From the NCBI RefSeq assembly GCF_000282035.1, contig NZ_AKKA01000121.1:49240-113239 (forward strand): a DNA stretch of 64,000 nt, read 5' to 3'. The DNA is from Rhizobium sp. CF122. Lineage in GTDB: Bacteria > Pseudomonadota > Alphaproteobacteria > Rhizobiales > Rhizobiaceae. The notes below the pieces were generated by a model that searched no databases, was not told the DNA's origin, and saw nothing but the letters and a program-made list of their open reading frames with translations. Below, piece by piece: positions 44,203 to 53,051 of this stretch. The first letter of the stretch is position 1. The number at the start of each line of letters is the position of its first letter. The position numbers were made by a program, and so were the translations under genes.

Positions 44203-46428
44203 TCACTCGATCGGTTTCAGCAGTCTCAGCGCATTGATGGTGACCAGCACCGTGGCGCCGGTATCGGCCAGAATGGCGGGCCAGAGACCGGTAATGCCTG
44301 CAATCGTTGTCACCAGGAACACGGCCTTCAGGCCGAGTGCGATGGTGATGTTTTCGACGATGTTTCGCATGGTGCGCTTGGAGAGCGCAATCATTGCCGC
44401 AATGTCGCTGACGCGGCCATGCAGGATCGCAGCGTCAGCGGTTTCGAGCGCCACATCGGTGCCGCCGCCCATAGCGATACCGACATCCGCGGTCGCAAGG
44501 GCAGGGGCGTCGTTGATGCCGTCACCGACCTTGGCAACGATCAAGCCGTCACGCTTCAACTCGTTCACGATGCGCTGCTTGTCCTCGGGCATCAGCTCGG
44601 CGCGTACCTCGATGCCGAGCTGCCTGCCAATGGCCTCCGCCGTGCGGTGATTGTCGCCGGTGAGCATCACGATCTTGACGCCTGCCTCAGTCAATTCCTC
44701 AAGGCCGGACTTGGCGTCATCGCGCGGTTCGTCGCGCATGGCGATGGCTCCCGCCAGCGTGTCGCCGACGATGAGCACGGACACAGTCTTTCCATCGTCA
44801 TTGAGCGCGCTGATGCGGGTGGTCTGATCGGACGAAAGAGGAATTCGTTCGCCGGCAGCCTTGGGAGATCCGAAGAACACCGGCTGGCCCTCGACCGCCC
44901 CGGTGATACCTTTTCCTCCTAGAGCCTTGGCGTCGGTCGCTGCGGGGAGGGTGACCCCCGCCGCTGTTGCCCTTGCCAGGATCGCGAGCGCCAGCGGATG
45001 GCTAGATCCTGTCTCAAGCGCAGCCGCATACTTCAGGACTTCCGCTTCGTCTTTTCCAAAAGCGATCACATCGGTCACCTGCGGCTTGCCTTCCGTCAGC
45101 GTGCCTGTCTTGTCGAGGGCAACGGCGGTGACTTTGCCAAGGGTCTCAAGGACCGCGCCGCCTTTCATTAGCAGTCCACGGCGCGCGCCCGAAGAAAGCG
45201 AGGCGGCAATTGCGGCCGGGGTCGAAATCACCAGGGCGCAGGGGCAACCGATCAGCAATATGGCGAGGCCCTTGTAGATCCACTCGTCCCAAGCGCCACC
45301 GGCAAGAAGCGGTGGCAGGATTGCGACAAGAGCAGCGGCGACGACCACACCGGGTGTATAGTAGCGAGAGAAACGATCGATGAAGCGCTCCGTCGGCGCC
45401 TTGGATTCCTGCGCCTCCTCCACCAGCCGGACGACGCGGGCTATCGTGTTGTCGGCGGCCGCCGCCGTCACCTTGACCCGAAGTGCTGCGTCACCGTTGA
45501 CGGTGCCGGCAAAAACCATGTCGCCTTCGCCTTTGCGCACCGGCGTGCTTTCGCCGGTGACTGGCGCTTCGTCGATTGCGCTCTCGCCGGAAAGGACGGT
45601 GCCATCCGCTGCGACGCGGTCGCCCGGACGAACCAGAATAGTCGAACCGACAGCGAGGCTTTCGGCTGGCACTTCCCGGGTCGTACCGCCCTCTTCAAGG
45701 AAGGCACGCTTCGGTACCAGCGTCGTCAGAGATTGGATGCTCGCGCGCGCCTTGCCGGCGGCGACGCCTTCCAGCAGTTCGCCGACCAGGAACAGGAAGA
45801 CCACTGTGGCGGCTTCCTCGCCGGCATCGATGACCACTGCGCCGACCGCCGCGATCGTCATCAGCATCTCAATCGAGAAAGGGGTGCCCGCGAAGGCGGC
45901 GACGACGGCGCGCCGAGCGATCGGAACAAGCCCGACGAGCATTGCCACGATGAATGCATAGGGTGCAATTGCCGGCACAAGGTGACCAATAGCGTAGGCG
46001 ACAACGAGCGCTGCGCCGGAAAGGATTGTCAGGCGGCCTTTCTTGCTTTGCCACCAAGGTCCGGCCATCGGGGCGTCGTGACCGTGCAGACCTTCAAGTG
46101 CGTCCGTCGCCTTTTTCCCTGCAGGTTCGTGGTCGGCATGATCATGATCAGTGTGGTCATGATGGTGGTGGGCATGGCTCGTCGGTGGGGTTTCCGCCGG
46201 CGACCTTCCGACGAGTTGTGAGACGGAATAGCCAAGGCTCGTCACTTTCCGCTCGATGGCGACAAGGTCGCTGTTGCCATTGTGGCGTACGGTCATCGTT
46301 CCTGCCGTCACGGAGACCGAAACGTCTTCGACGCCTGGCATACGCCGCACGGCCGTATCGATCTTGGCTGCGCAGCCGGCGCAATCCATGCCGTCAACCC
46401 TGTAACGTTTCTCGACCGTTTCACCCAT
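44203..46428 (-). CDS. zntA: Zn/Cd/Pb-transporting P1B-type ATPase
   Basis: The 741-residue pump has an N-terminal heavy-metal domain (VDGMDCAGCAAK), a His/Asp-rich linker near residues 85-105 (HAHHHHDHTDHDHADH), eight membrane helices, the CPC ion motif in LIGCPCALV, the phosphorylation site DKTGTLTEG, the HP motif in GSSHPLAL and the hinge VGDGINDAPAL. CPC with these features indicates Zn2+/Cd2+/Pb2+ export (ZntA/CadA group). The ATG at 46428 is preferred to 46446. It is divergent from a MerR-type regulator gene. Confidence 0.93.
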   Translation of the reverse strand: MGETVEKRYRVDGMDCAGCAAKIDTAVRRMPGVEDVSVSVTAGTMTVRHNGNSDLVAIERKVTSLGYSVSQLVGRSPAETPPTSHAHHHHDHTDHDHADHEPAGKKATDALEGLHGHDAPMAGPWWQSKKGRLTILSGAALVVAYAIGHLVPAIAPYAFIVAMLVGLVPIARRAVVAAFAGTPFSIEMLMTIAAVGAVVIDAGEEAATVVFLFLVGELLEGVAAGKARASIQSLTTLVPKRAFLEEGGTTREVPAESLAVGSTILVRPGDRVAADGTVLSGESAIDEAPVTGESTPVRKGEGDMVFAGTVNGDAALRVKVTAAAADNTIARVVRLVEEAQESKAPTERFIDRFSRYYTPGVVVAAALVAILPPLLAGGAWDEWIYKGLAILLIGCPCALVISTPAAIAASLSSGARRGLLMKGGAVLETLGKVTAVALDKTGTLTEGKPQVTDVIAFGKDEAEVLKYAAALETGSSHPLALAILARATAAGVTLPAATDAKALGGKGITGAVEGQPVFFGSPKAAGERIPLSSDQTTRISALNDDGKTVSVLIVGDTLAGAIAMRDEPRDDAKSGLEELTEAGVKIVMLTGDNHRTAEAIGRQLGIEVRAELMPEDKQRIVNELKRDGLIVAKVGDGINDAPALATADVGIAMGGGTDVALETADAAILHGRVSDIAAMIALSKRTMRNIVENITIALGLKAVFLVTTIAGITGLWPAILADTGATVLVTINALRLLKPIE

Positions 46429-46439
46429 GATCCGCTTCC

Positions 46440-46489
46440 TTGTCATAAAGAAGCATCCTTCCTACATCCTCTAGCGACTAGAGGTGCAA
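46440..46489. promoter_or_regulatory. Divergent zntA/merR promoter with MerR-type operator
   Basis: A 17-bp palindrome CCTCTAG-cga-CTAGAGG (46468-46484) sits inside the zntA promoter. On the minus strand the -35 is TTGCAC (46489-46484), the spacer is a long 19 bases and the -10 is TAGGAA (46464-46459), the layout activated by MerR proteins. On the plus strand TTGTCA-N17-TACATC (46440-46468) could serve the regulator gene, with its -10 touching the operator. Confidence 0.7.
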
Positions 46490-46499
46490 GAGGAAAATC

Positions 46500-46922
46500 A
46501 TGAAAAAGATCACGATCGGCGAAGCCTCCCGGAAAAGCGGCGTCAAGGTACCGACGATCCGCTATTACGAGAGCATCGGCCTCCAGCCAGAGCCGAACCG
46601 CAGCGAGGGCAATCAGCGCTCGTACGAGCTGGCAGATCTACGCAGGCTCGCCTTCATCCGTCATGCCCGAGAGCTTGGGTTCGAAGTGGAAGCAATCCGC
46701 ACACTGCTGACCCTGCAGGACGATCCACATCAGTCCTGCGCTTCCGCCGACGCGATCGCCAAGGCCCGTCTGATCGAAGTCGAGCAGAGAATCCGCAGCC
46801 TGATGGCCCTGAAGGCGGAGCTGGAGCTAATGGTGGAAGGCTGCGGTCACGGTCGCGTCGATCAGTGCCGCGTCATCGAGGTTCTTGCGGATCACGGTCA
46901 ATGTAGTCACCCGCACAACTGA
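46500..46922 (+). CDS. MerR-family metal-responsive regulator (ZntR/CadR/PbrR-like)
   Basis: The 140-residue protein has a MerR winged helix (TIGEASRKSGVKVPTIRYYESIGL), a dimerisation helix and a C-terminal metal loop with CGHGRVDQC plus an upstream Cys in QSCASA. Three such cysteines are the pattern of Zn/Cd/Pb sensors. The extra tail GQCSHPHN resembles the His-containing tail of CadR. It should activate the divergent zntA by twisting the long-spacer promoter described between them. Confidence 0.9.
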   Translation: MKKITIGEASRKSGVKVPTIRYYESIGLQPEPNRSEGNQRSYELADLRRLAFIRHARELGFEVEAIRTLLTLQDDPHQSCASADAIAKARLIEVEQRIRSLMALKAELELMVEGCGHGRVDQCRVIEVLADHGQCSHPHN

Positions 46923-47098
46923 CGGTCGGATACCAGATCGGTAAGCTCCAACGAGACGACAATAGGCTGGAAGATATACTGCGTTGCACAATACAAAGGC
47001 GTTGCGCCTAAAGTTTGTGCGAACTATGATTCTGATTTTATTTAGCTTTTTTGTCTATAACCTGTCGATCCGCTGCCATTATTTTATGTGATTTCCTC

Positions 47099-49189
47099 AT
47101 GACCGGTCTCCAGAAAGCATTTGTTCCGATCGATGCGCCGAATGATGATTTTCAGTCGCTGTTTGCAACCCATCCGTCGCCGATGTGGGTCTACGATCCC
47201 GGCAGCCTTCGCTTCCTGATCGTCAACAACGCTGCCGTCGATCTCTACGGCTATTCGCGCCAGGACTATGCGCGCATGACGGTCCTCGACATTAGGCCGG
47301 AGCAGGAGCGCAAGCGAATGCTCGATGCCGTGCAGCGTCGAACCGACATGGAACGCGCCGAGCGTTGGACGCATCTGAAGGCCAACGGCGAAACCCTTGA
47401 AGTGCTAACCTATGGACGGGCGGTTCGTTTTGACGGGCGGGATGCGATCCTGGCGATTGTTCAGGACCGGACTGAGGTCAACGCAGCCCAGAGGCAGGTG
47501 AGCGATACGCGCTCGATGCTCGACAGCATCGTCGACAACCTGCCCGTCGGCGTCTTCGTGAAGGATATGGAAGAAGACGGACGCTATATCCTTTTCAACG
47601 AGGCGTGCGGTGGCATCGTCGGCTATGATCCGAAGGACATTGTCGGCAAGAGCGATCGCATCATATTCGACGACAGGCAAACGGACATCTTTCGCGAGCA
47701 GGACTCCAGGGCTCTTGGGGCCGGAGCAACCATCAGCTTCGAGGAGACGATGCAGCGTGCCGATGGGACACCGCGGATTCTGCGGACGATCAAGCGTGCA
47801 CTCCCTGCGCTGGATGGCGGAGCGCCGCGCTATGTGCTCGGCATTTCCCACGACGTGACCGAGGAGCGATCGGTCGAGGCCCGCCTCGCTTATATGGCAA
47901 TGCATGATGCACTGACCGGCCTGCCGAACCGCGCATTCTTCGCCGATCATATCCAACGGGAAGCACGGATTGCCACCGCGGAAAATCCGCTCGCGCTGCT
48001 TTACCTCGATGTCGACCATTTCAAGCACATCAATGACAGCAAGGGCCATGCGGCGGGCGATGCACTGCTCTGCCAGGTCGCCGCGCGTCTGATGCAACTG
48101 GTGGCGGACGGCGACCTCGTCGCTCGTCTCGGCGGCGATGAATTCGCGCTTCTTCTGTGTTCGGAGCAACGCGAGAGCATCGAACGCTTTGCCGAACGCC
48201 TGCTCAGGTCGTTATCGGCCCCGTTTGATCTCGACGGCGTCAACGAGCACGTCACCTGCAGCATCGGCATTGCGCTTGCGCCTGAGCATGCCGAGGACGA
48301 CGACGTCCTGATGCGGAACGCGGACCTTGCGCTCTACGCAGCCAAGGAAAGCGGCCGCTCGACTTACCGCTTCTATCTGCCGGAAATGCGCCTGGAAGCA
48401 GAGCGCCGGCACATGCTCACGGCCGAACTTCACGAGGCGCTGCTTAAAGGTCAGTTCGAACTTCACTACCAGCCGATCGTGCAACTTGATGACGATGGCC
48501 TTGCGGGCTTCGAGGCCTTGATCCGCTGGCGCCATCCCGTTCGAGGACTGGTGCCGCCGATGGAATTCATTCCTCTCGCCGAGGAAACCGGCCTCATCGT
48601 TCAGATCGGTGAGTGGGTGCTGCGCGAAGCCTGCCGCGCGGCGGCCGCCTGGCCTAGTCATTTGAAGATCGCGGTCAATCTCTCCGTGTGCCAGTTCCGG
48701 CACAACAGCCTGCTTGCGACGGTCGTCTCCGCACTCGACGAGACCGGCCTTCGTCCGGAACGCCTCGAGATCGAGATTACCGAATCCGTCTTCCTTGCCG
48801 ACGTCGAGCAAAGCCTGCCGCTGCTGCGGGCATTGAAGGAACTTGGTATCCGCATCGCCATTGACGATTTCGGCACCGGCTATTCGTCCTTCAGCTACTT
48901 GCGGGCCTTTGCCTTTGATAAGATCAAGCTCGACCGCAGCTTCGTCTCTGGCATTGAAACGGATCCGGGCAATCTGGCGATCGTACGTGCGGTCGTCGGT
49001 ATCGGCTCCGGCTTCAATGCGACGACGCTTGCGGAAGGGATCGAAACCGAGGAGCAACTGCAGAAATTGCGCGCCGAAGGCTTCAGCGAGGTGCAAGGCT
49101 TCCTGCTCGGCAGGCCGATGCTAGAGGCCGAGGCGCAAGCTCTGATCGAAGGCGGCGCCTCGCCCTTGCCAATCGGAGCTCGTGGCTGA
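47099..49189 (+). CDS. PAS-GGDEF-EAL cyclic di-GMP protein
   Basis: The protein of about 696 residues has two PAS domains (about 15-130 and 140-265), a GGDEF domain with an intact active-site motif (ARLGGDEFALLL) and an EAL domain with intact GFEALIRWRHP and IDDFGTGYSSFSYL motifs. It could therefore both make and degrade c-di-GMP. No signal peptide or membrane segment is seen, so it is cytoplasmic. The ATG at 47099 is preferred to a TTG at 47051. It is monocistronic. Confidence 0.93.
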   Translation: MTGLQKAFVPIDAPNDDFQSLFATHPSPMWVYDPGSLRFLIVNNAAVDLYGYSRQDYARMTVLDIRPEQERKRMLDAVQRRTDMERAERWTHLKANGETLEVLTYGRAVRFDGRDAILAIVQDRTEVNAAQRQVSDTRSMLDSIVDNLPVGVFVKDMEEDGRYILFNEACGGIVGYDPKDIVGKSDRIIFDDRQTDIFREQDSRALGAGATISFEETMQRADGTPRILRTIKRALPALDGGAPRYVLGISHDVTEERSVEARLAYMAMHDALTGLPNRAFFADHIQREARIATAENPLALLYLDVDHFKHINDSKGHAAGDALLCQVAARLMQLVADGDLVARLGGDEFALLLCSEQRESIERFAERLLRSLSAPFDLDGVNEHVTCSIGIALAPEHAEDDDVLMRNADLALYAAKESGRSTYRFYLPEMRLEAERRHMLTAELHEALLKGQFELHYQPIVQLDDDGLAGFEALIRWRHPVRGLVPPMEFIPLAEETGLIVQIGEWVLREACRAAAAWPSHLKIAVNLSVCQFRHNSLLATVVSALDETGLRPERLEIEITESVFLADVEQSLPLLRALKELGIRIAIDDFGTGYSSFSYLRAFAFDKIKLDRSFVSGIETDPGNLAIVRAVVGIGSGFNATTLAEGIETEEQLQKLRAEGFSEVQGFLLGRPMLEAEAQALIEGGASPLPIGARG

Positions 49190-49374
49190 AATCGATCGCA
49201 TCGAAGGTGTCGGCAGTCATGCTGCGATAGCATCCCTGATGGCGCAGCAGAAAGAATGGCCGGGCGGTGATGCAACGTGGGCCTGCGTGAGACTTCCTGC
49301 CGGCAGCAACGGTGCGACGATGCTGCACGACATCAGTGTTGCTCCCAACGCTCAGTTAATCTCGGTTTCATCGG

Positions 49375-49977
49375 TCAGCGACTGACCTCGATGCCGCTGC
49401 CGACGGGCAGAAGCACACTGGTAATGCCCGGCTTAGCCCGGATAGCTTTGCCGTATTGCCTGACGTTCTCGTCGCCCGGGCGCAGCATGTTGTCGGCAAC
49501 GACGATCGCGCCCGGATTGAGCTTGGGATAAAAAGCCTCAAGGCAAGGCAGGTACAAGTCTTTCCAGAGATCCACCAGGACAAAGTCGATGCCATCCATG
49601 AGTTCGCCGATCATCTGGACTGCGTCGCCGATCCTGAAATCGATCCAATCGGCAAGCGCGGCCCTTGTCGCCATCTCCTTGGCATGTGTCGACTTGTACT
49701 CGTGCAACTCCATGGTGATCAGTTTGCCGCCGGCCCGGGCAGCTTCCGCCAGCCAGATGCCGGAATAGCCGAAGGACGTGCCGAGCTCGAGCATGACCGG
49801 CTGCTTGAGGCTCTTGGCGAGAATGTTGATGATCTGCCCGGTTTCGCGGCCGACCGCGCGCAAGCGCATGTCCTGCCCTCCGTCGCGACCGCCGGGCGGA
49901 AGCTCGCGTGGGCTGTTTTGCTCCTCGCGGATCATGGCATGATAGGCGTCAAGCACGTCCTGGATCTTGCTATCCAT
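49375..49977 (-). CDS. Class I SAM-dependent O-methyltransferase
   Basis: The 200-residue protein has the SAM motif VMLELGTSFGYSGIWLAEA, an acidic motif II (LITMELHE) and the metal/substrate region DFVLVDLWKDLYLPC, characteristic of the catechol-type O-methyltransferase family 3. The ATG at 49977 has GAGG upstream; the frame to 50082 crosses a palindromic element and is rejected. The substrate is unknown. Confidence 0.82.
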   Translation of the reverse strand: MDSKIQDVLDAYHAMIREEQNSPRELPPGGRDGGQDMRLRAVGRETGQIINILAKSLKQPVMLELGTSFGYSGIWLAEAARAGGKLITMELHEYKSTHAKEMATRAALADWIDFRIGDAVQMIGELMDGIDFVLVDLWKDLYLPCLEAFYPKLNPGAIVVADNMLRPGDENVRQYGKAIRAKPGITSVLLPVGSGIEVSR

Positions 49978-50059
49978 GGTTCGTTCCTCGCTCGGGCGGC
50001 GTCCTGAGGTAAACCGCTCCAGAGCGGCCTGTCGGTTGGCGAGTTTTGACCGGCTGGAA

Positions 50060-50076
50060 CGAAAGTTAAACTTTCG
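50060..50076. promoter_or_regulatory. 17-bp perfect palindrome upstream of the O-methyltransferase gene
   Basis: CGAAAGTT-a-AACTTTCG is perfectly symmetric, 83 bases upstream of the methyltransferase start and 193 bases before the divergent siderophore-interacting protein gene. No T-run follows. It looks like a dimeric repressor operator, but I cannot name the regulator. Confidence 0.5.
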
Positions 50077-50268
50077 CAACAATCGACATTTGCTGGTGGC
50101 TGTTGTTGCAGAGCTTTGAGATGTCGACTACATCGGGTTCGTCAATGGCCGGATATCCTGGCCACGTAAGCGTTAACGTCACTCAACGCGTATGATCGAA
50201 CGGCTCTGCGGCTTCGATCTGCGCGACTGTGTCCTGCGGATCGAGGTGAAGAGCCTCTGAAGGACACA

Positions 50269-51039
50269 ATGGATAACAATCAAAACCCAACTCACAGCCT
50301 GCCAGCTCCCCTGGTCGAACGGGTTCGTCACGAACTGCGTCGCCGCTCTCTGACGGTCGCCGAAGTCACCGACATCACGCCGGGCATGCGCCGCATCGTC
50401 CTCACGGGTGAAGATCTTGCGGACTTCGTCAGCCTGGCGCCCGATGACCACGTGAAGATTTTCGTTCCCGCGGCCGAGGGCGAACCGCGCCGCGACTACA
50501 CGCCACGGCGGTACGACAGCAATGCCCGCACATTGACCATCGACTTTGCCTTGCATGAGGCGGGTCCAGTGACCCAATGGGCGATCGATGCGTCTGCGGG
50601 CGATACGCTCTCAATCGGTGGGCCGCGCGGCTCAGCGGTGGTCTCCGCAAGTGTGACCCGGTGGCTGCTGGTCGGCGATGAAACTGCCCTGCCGGCCATG
50701 GGACGTCGGATCGAGGAAAGCGACGCCGATACAGTGATCACCGCGATCGCGGCGGTGACCGGTCCGGCAGAGAGACAGATCTTCGAAACAAAGGCGGACC
50801 TGTATATGCATTGGGCGGACCGTCCCCTTTCGGATGCGACGGACGCCCGGCCGCTCCTGAACATCTTGCGCAGTATAGGCATCGAGCGCGGGACGTTCGT
50901 TTGGGTCGCGGCAGAGGCTTCGGTCACGCGTGCCGTCCGCGAGTATCTTGTGACCGAAAGAAGCTATCCGCTGCACTGGATCAAGGCGTCCGGCTATTGG
51001 GTGAAGGGGAAGGCAGATACGACTGAGAAGTTCGACTAG
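50269..51039 (+). CDS. Siderophore-interacting FAD protein (SIP/ViuB family)
   Basis: The 256-residue flavoprotein has the FAD-binding motif RDYTPRRYD, the segment IDFALHEAGPVTQWA and the C-terminal SIP motif SGYWVKGKAD. Such enzymes reduce ferric siderophores in the cytoplasm to release iron. An AAGGA ribosome site precedes the ATG. No siderophore uptake gene lies nearby and no iron box was recognised upstream. Confidence 0.9.
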   Translation: MDNNQNPTHSLPAPLVERVRHELRRRSLTVAEVTDITPGMRRIVLTGEDLADFVSLAPDDHVKIFVPAAEGEPRRDYTPRRYDSNARTLTIDFALHEAGPVTQWAIDASAGDTLSIGGPRGSAVVSASVTRWLLVGDETALPAMGRRIEESDADTVITAIAAVTGPAERQIFETKADLYMHWADRPLSDATDARPLLNILRSIGIERGTFVWVAAEASVTRAVREYLVTERSYPLHWIKASGYWVKGKADTTEKFD

Positions 51040-51279
51040 AAGCGGGCTGCGAGGCAGGCGACGGCTCGCTGTTCCTTTGGCCCTGTCGATTGACAGACTC
51101 TGTAAGCCGCAATAACCAGAGCGGGCCGAAAAATGATCGGCCGGCTGGTTATTCGGGCCCTCGCCCCAGCGGGAATTAGTCGCCAGAAGCGAACCCACGG
51201 CACCTGACCTTATCAAGAGGCGGTGCTGTGTCTTCGAAGAAAGCTTCTGGCGCAGTCCACGTCAGCGTGGAGAACAATA

Positions 51280-51489
51280 GTGACCGATACAAAGACCCTG
51301 CTGATCGCCTGCATGATGGCCTTTTGCATGACGGGATTGTTTAGCTTCCTGAAACTTGGACTGACAGCCGAATGGTTGCACGAATGGCCGAAAGCTTTCT
51401 TCACCGCCTGGCCGATCGCATTCTGCCTGTCGATTTTCGTGGGCAAGCTTTCCTTCAGGATTGCCGGCCGGATAACCGGTGGTCGATGA
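51280..51489 (+). CDS. DUF2798-type small membrane protein
   Basis: The 69-residue protein has two predicted membrane helices (TLLIACMMAFCMTGLFSF and FFTAWPIAFCLSIFVGKL) and the DUF2798 pattern with WLHEWPKAFFTAWPIAF. Translation probably starts at GTG 51280, since GTGGAG lies upstream; an in-frame ATG at 51223 gives an 88-residue form with a poorly conserved N-terminus. Function is unknown. Confidence 0.72.
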   Translation: MTDTKTLLIACMMAFCMTGLFSFLKLGLTAEWLHEWPKAFFTAWPIAFCLSIFVGKLSFRIAGRITGGR

Positions 51490-51579
51490 TCAACGATCCG
51501 CGTGTTCGCTACCGGGCACGCGGATTTTCGTTGTGAGGTTGGTCATTTATTCAATACGCCGGATCACCTGCTTCTGGCT

Positions 51580-52788
51580 TTACGAAGCACTTCTTAGTCG
51601 CTTCCTCAGCGGCAGCAGCGAAAGGCCGGCGAGCAGCGCGAAGGCCGCGCCGGCGAGGAAGGTCATCTGGTGTCCGCCCCAATCCCAAAGCGCACCGGCA
51701 AGCACGCTCGCGGCGAGAAGCGCGACACCGGCAGTCAGGTTGAAGATGCCGAAGGCGGTTCCGCGCTGCTCGGCGGGTGCGGTATCCGCAACGAGGGTGG
51801 CTAACAACCCTTGCGTAAATCCCATGTGGAGACCCCACAGCAATACCCCGATCCCGAGGCCCGCCAACCCGGGAAGAAGCGCAAGGCTGAGGTCGGCGAG
51901 AACGAGAAGCACGAGCCCGACAATCAACAGTGTCATTCGGTCGACACGATCCGCCATGACGCCTGCGGGGTAAGCCGAGAACCCATAGGCAATATTCATG
52001 ACGATCAGGACGATCGGCACGAACATGACGGGAAGTCCCATCTGTTGGGCGTCGAGGATGAGGAAGGCTTCGCTGAAACGTGCGAGGGTGAAGACTGCGG
52101 AGACGGCAACGACCAGCCAGTAGATCGCAGGCAACCGGACGAGTTCCGAGCCTCTAAGCGGCACCCGGGCGCGCCGTTGGTCAGCATGTGGCGGTTCCTT
52201 AACGACAAAGAGGATGATCGCGACGGAGCAGAACGCTGGGATGACCGCGATCCAGAAGACTGTCGAATAGTGGTCGGCGGTCCACCACATCAAAACAAGA
52301 GCCAGCGCTGGCCCAAGGAATGCGCCGACCGTGTCGAGCGACTGGCGCAGACCAAAACTTGCGCCGCGGATTTCCTTCGGGCTGATATCGGCGATCAGGG
52401 CGTCGCGCGGCGCCCCCCTGATGCCTTTCCCGATGCGATCTATGAAGCGGGCCGCCACCAGCCAGCCCAGCGACGGCGCCAGGGGAAACACGGGCTTTGT
52501 CAACGCAGCCATGCCGTAGCCCAGGGCGACAAGCAGCTTTCGCTTGCCAAGCCAATCGCTCAGTGCTCCGGAAAACACCTTGGTGATGGCGGCGGTCGCC
52601 TCGGCAATACCCTCGATCAGCCCGACTGCAAATGCCGAGGTGCCGAGGACGGCAACCATGTAGACCGGCAGCAGCGCGTGGATCATCTCCGAGGAGATGT
52701 CCATGAACAGGGAGACGAAGCCAAGAGCCCAGACGCCTTTCGGGATCGCCCGCAGGGCGGCGGGTCTTGAGCCGGCAATGTCGACCAT
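51580..52788 (-). CDS. Major facilitator superfamily transporter
   Basis: The 402-residue protein has 12 predicted helices and the loop 2-3 motif GALSDWLGKRKLLVALG, with a second conserved loop RIGKGIRGAPRDALIAD. The latter segment and GVMADRVDRMTLL recall MFS proteins often found beside chromate or metal resistance genes in alphaproteobacteria. The substrate is unknown. It is divergent from chrB, so it may be co-regulated with chrBA. Confidence 0.87.
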   Translation of the reverse strand: MVDIAGSRPAALRAIPKGVWALGFVSLFMDISSEMIHALLPVYMVAVLGTSAFAVGLIEGIAEATAAITKVFSGALSDWLGKRKLLVALGYGMAALTKPVFPLAPSLGWLVAARFIDRIGKGIRGAPRDALIADISPKEIRGASFGLRQSLDTVGAFLGPALALVLMWWTADHYSTVFWIAVIPAFCSVAIILFVVKEPPHADQRRARVPLRGSELVRLPAIYWLVVAVSAVFTLARFSEAFLILDAQQMGLPVMFVPIVLIVMNIAYGFSAYPAGVMADRVDRMTLLIVGLVLLVLADLSLALLPGLAGLGIGVLLWGLHMGFTQGLLATLVADTAPAEQRGTAFGIFNLTAGVALLAASVLAGALWDWGGHQMTFLAGAAFALLAGLSLLPLRKRLRSAS

Positions 52789-52939
52789 GCGAACTACCTT
52801 TCACAAACTAACCCGCCATGGGTTTTCTGCTTTTGAAATCTGACGGCGACCTGAAGACCCTTCAGCTTGGCTGCTGCGGCATCGCCCCAGTTCAGTCGTT
52901 ACATCTCAATTGCCCGGCAGCGCAAGCGGATGGAAAGTG

Positions 52940-52968
52940 TTGACATAGCCCATCCACCGTGGATCATA
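52940..52968 (+). promoter_or_regulatory. chrBA promoter with palindromic operator in the spacer
   Basis: TTGACA (52940-52945) and a weak -10 ATCATA (52963-52968) are separated by 17 bases. The spacer contains the perfect palindrome ATCCAC-c-GTGGAT (52952-52964), which reaches the -10. A repressor bound there would block RNA polymerase directly. The -10 is 83 bases before the chrB ATG. Confidence 0.55.
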
Positions 52969-53051
52969 TGGCTCATGGGGTCGCGATCACCCCACGAGGC
53001 GCCAGCCGAAGAGTCGCGTCCAACGAAACCGCTAACACGGAGGGACGCGCC

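Noticed and set aside
43799..44206. 135-codon minus-strand frame
   Set aside because: Arg/Ala-rich shadow-like composition, overlaps the zntA end and the upstream region of the small membrane protein gene.
49182..49385. 67-codon plus-strand frame after the GGDEF-EAL gene
   Set aside because: Overlaps the ends of both neighbours, has no ribosome site and no domain.
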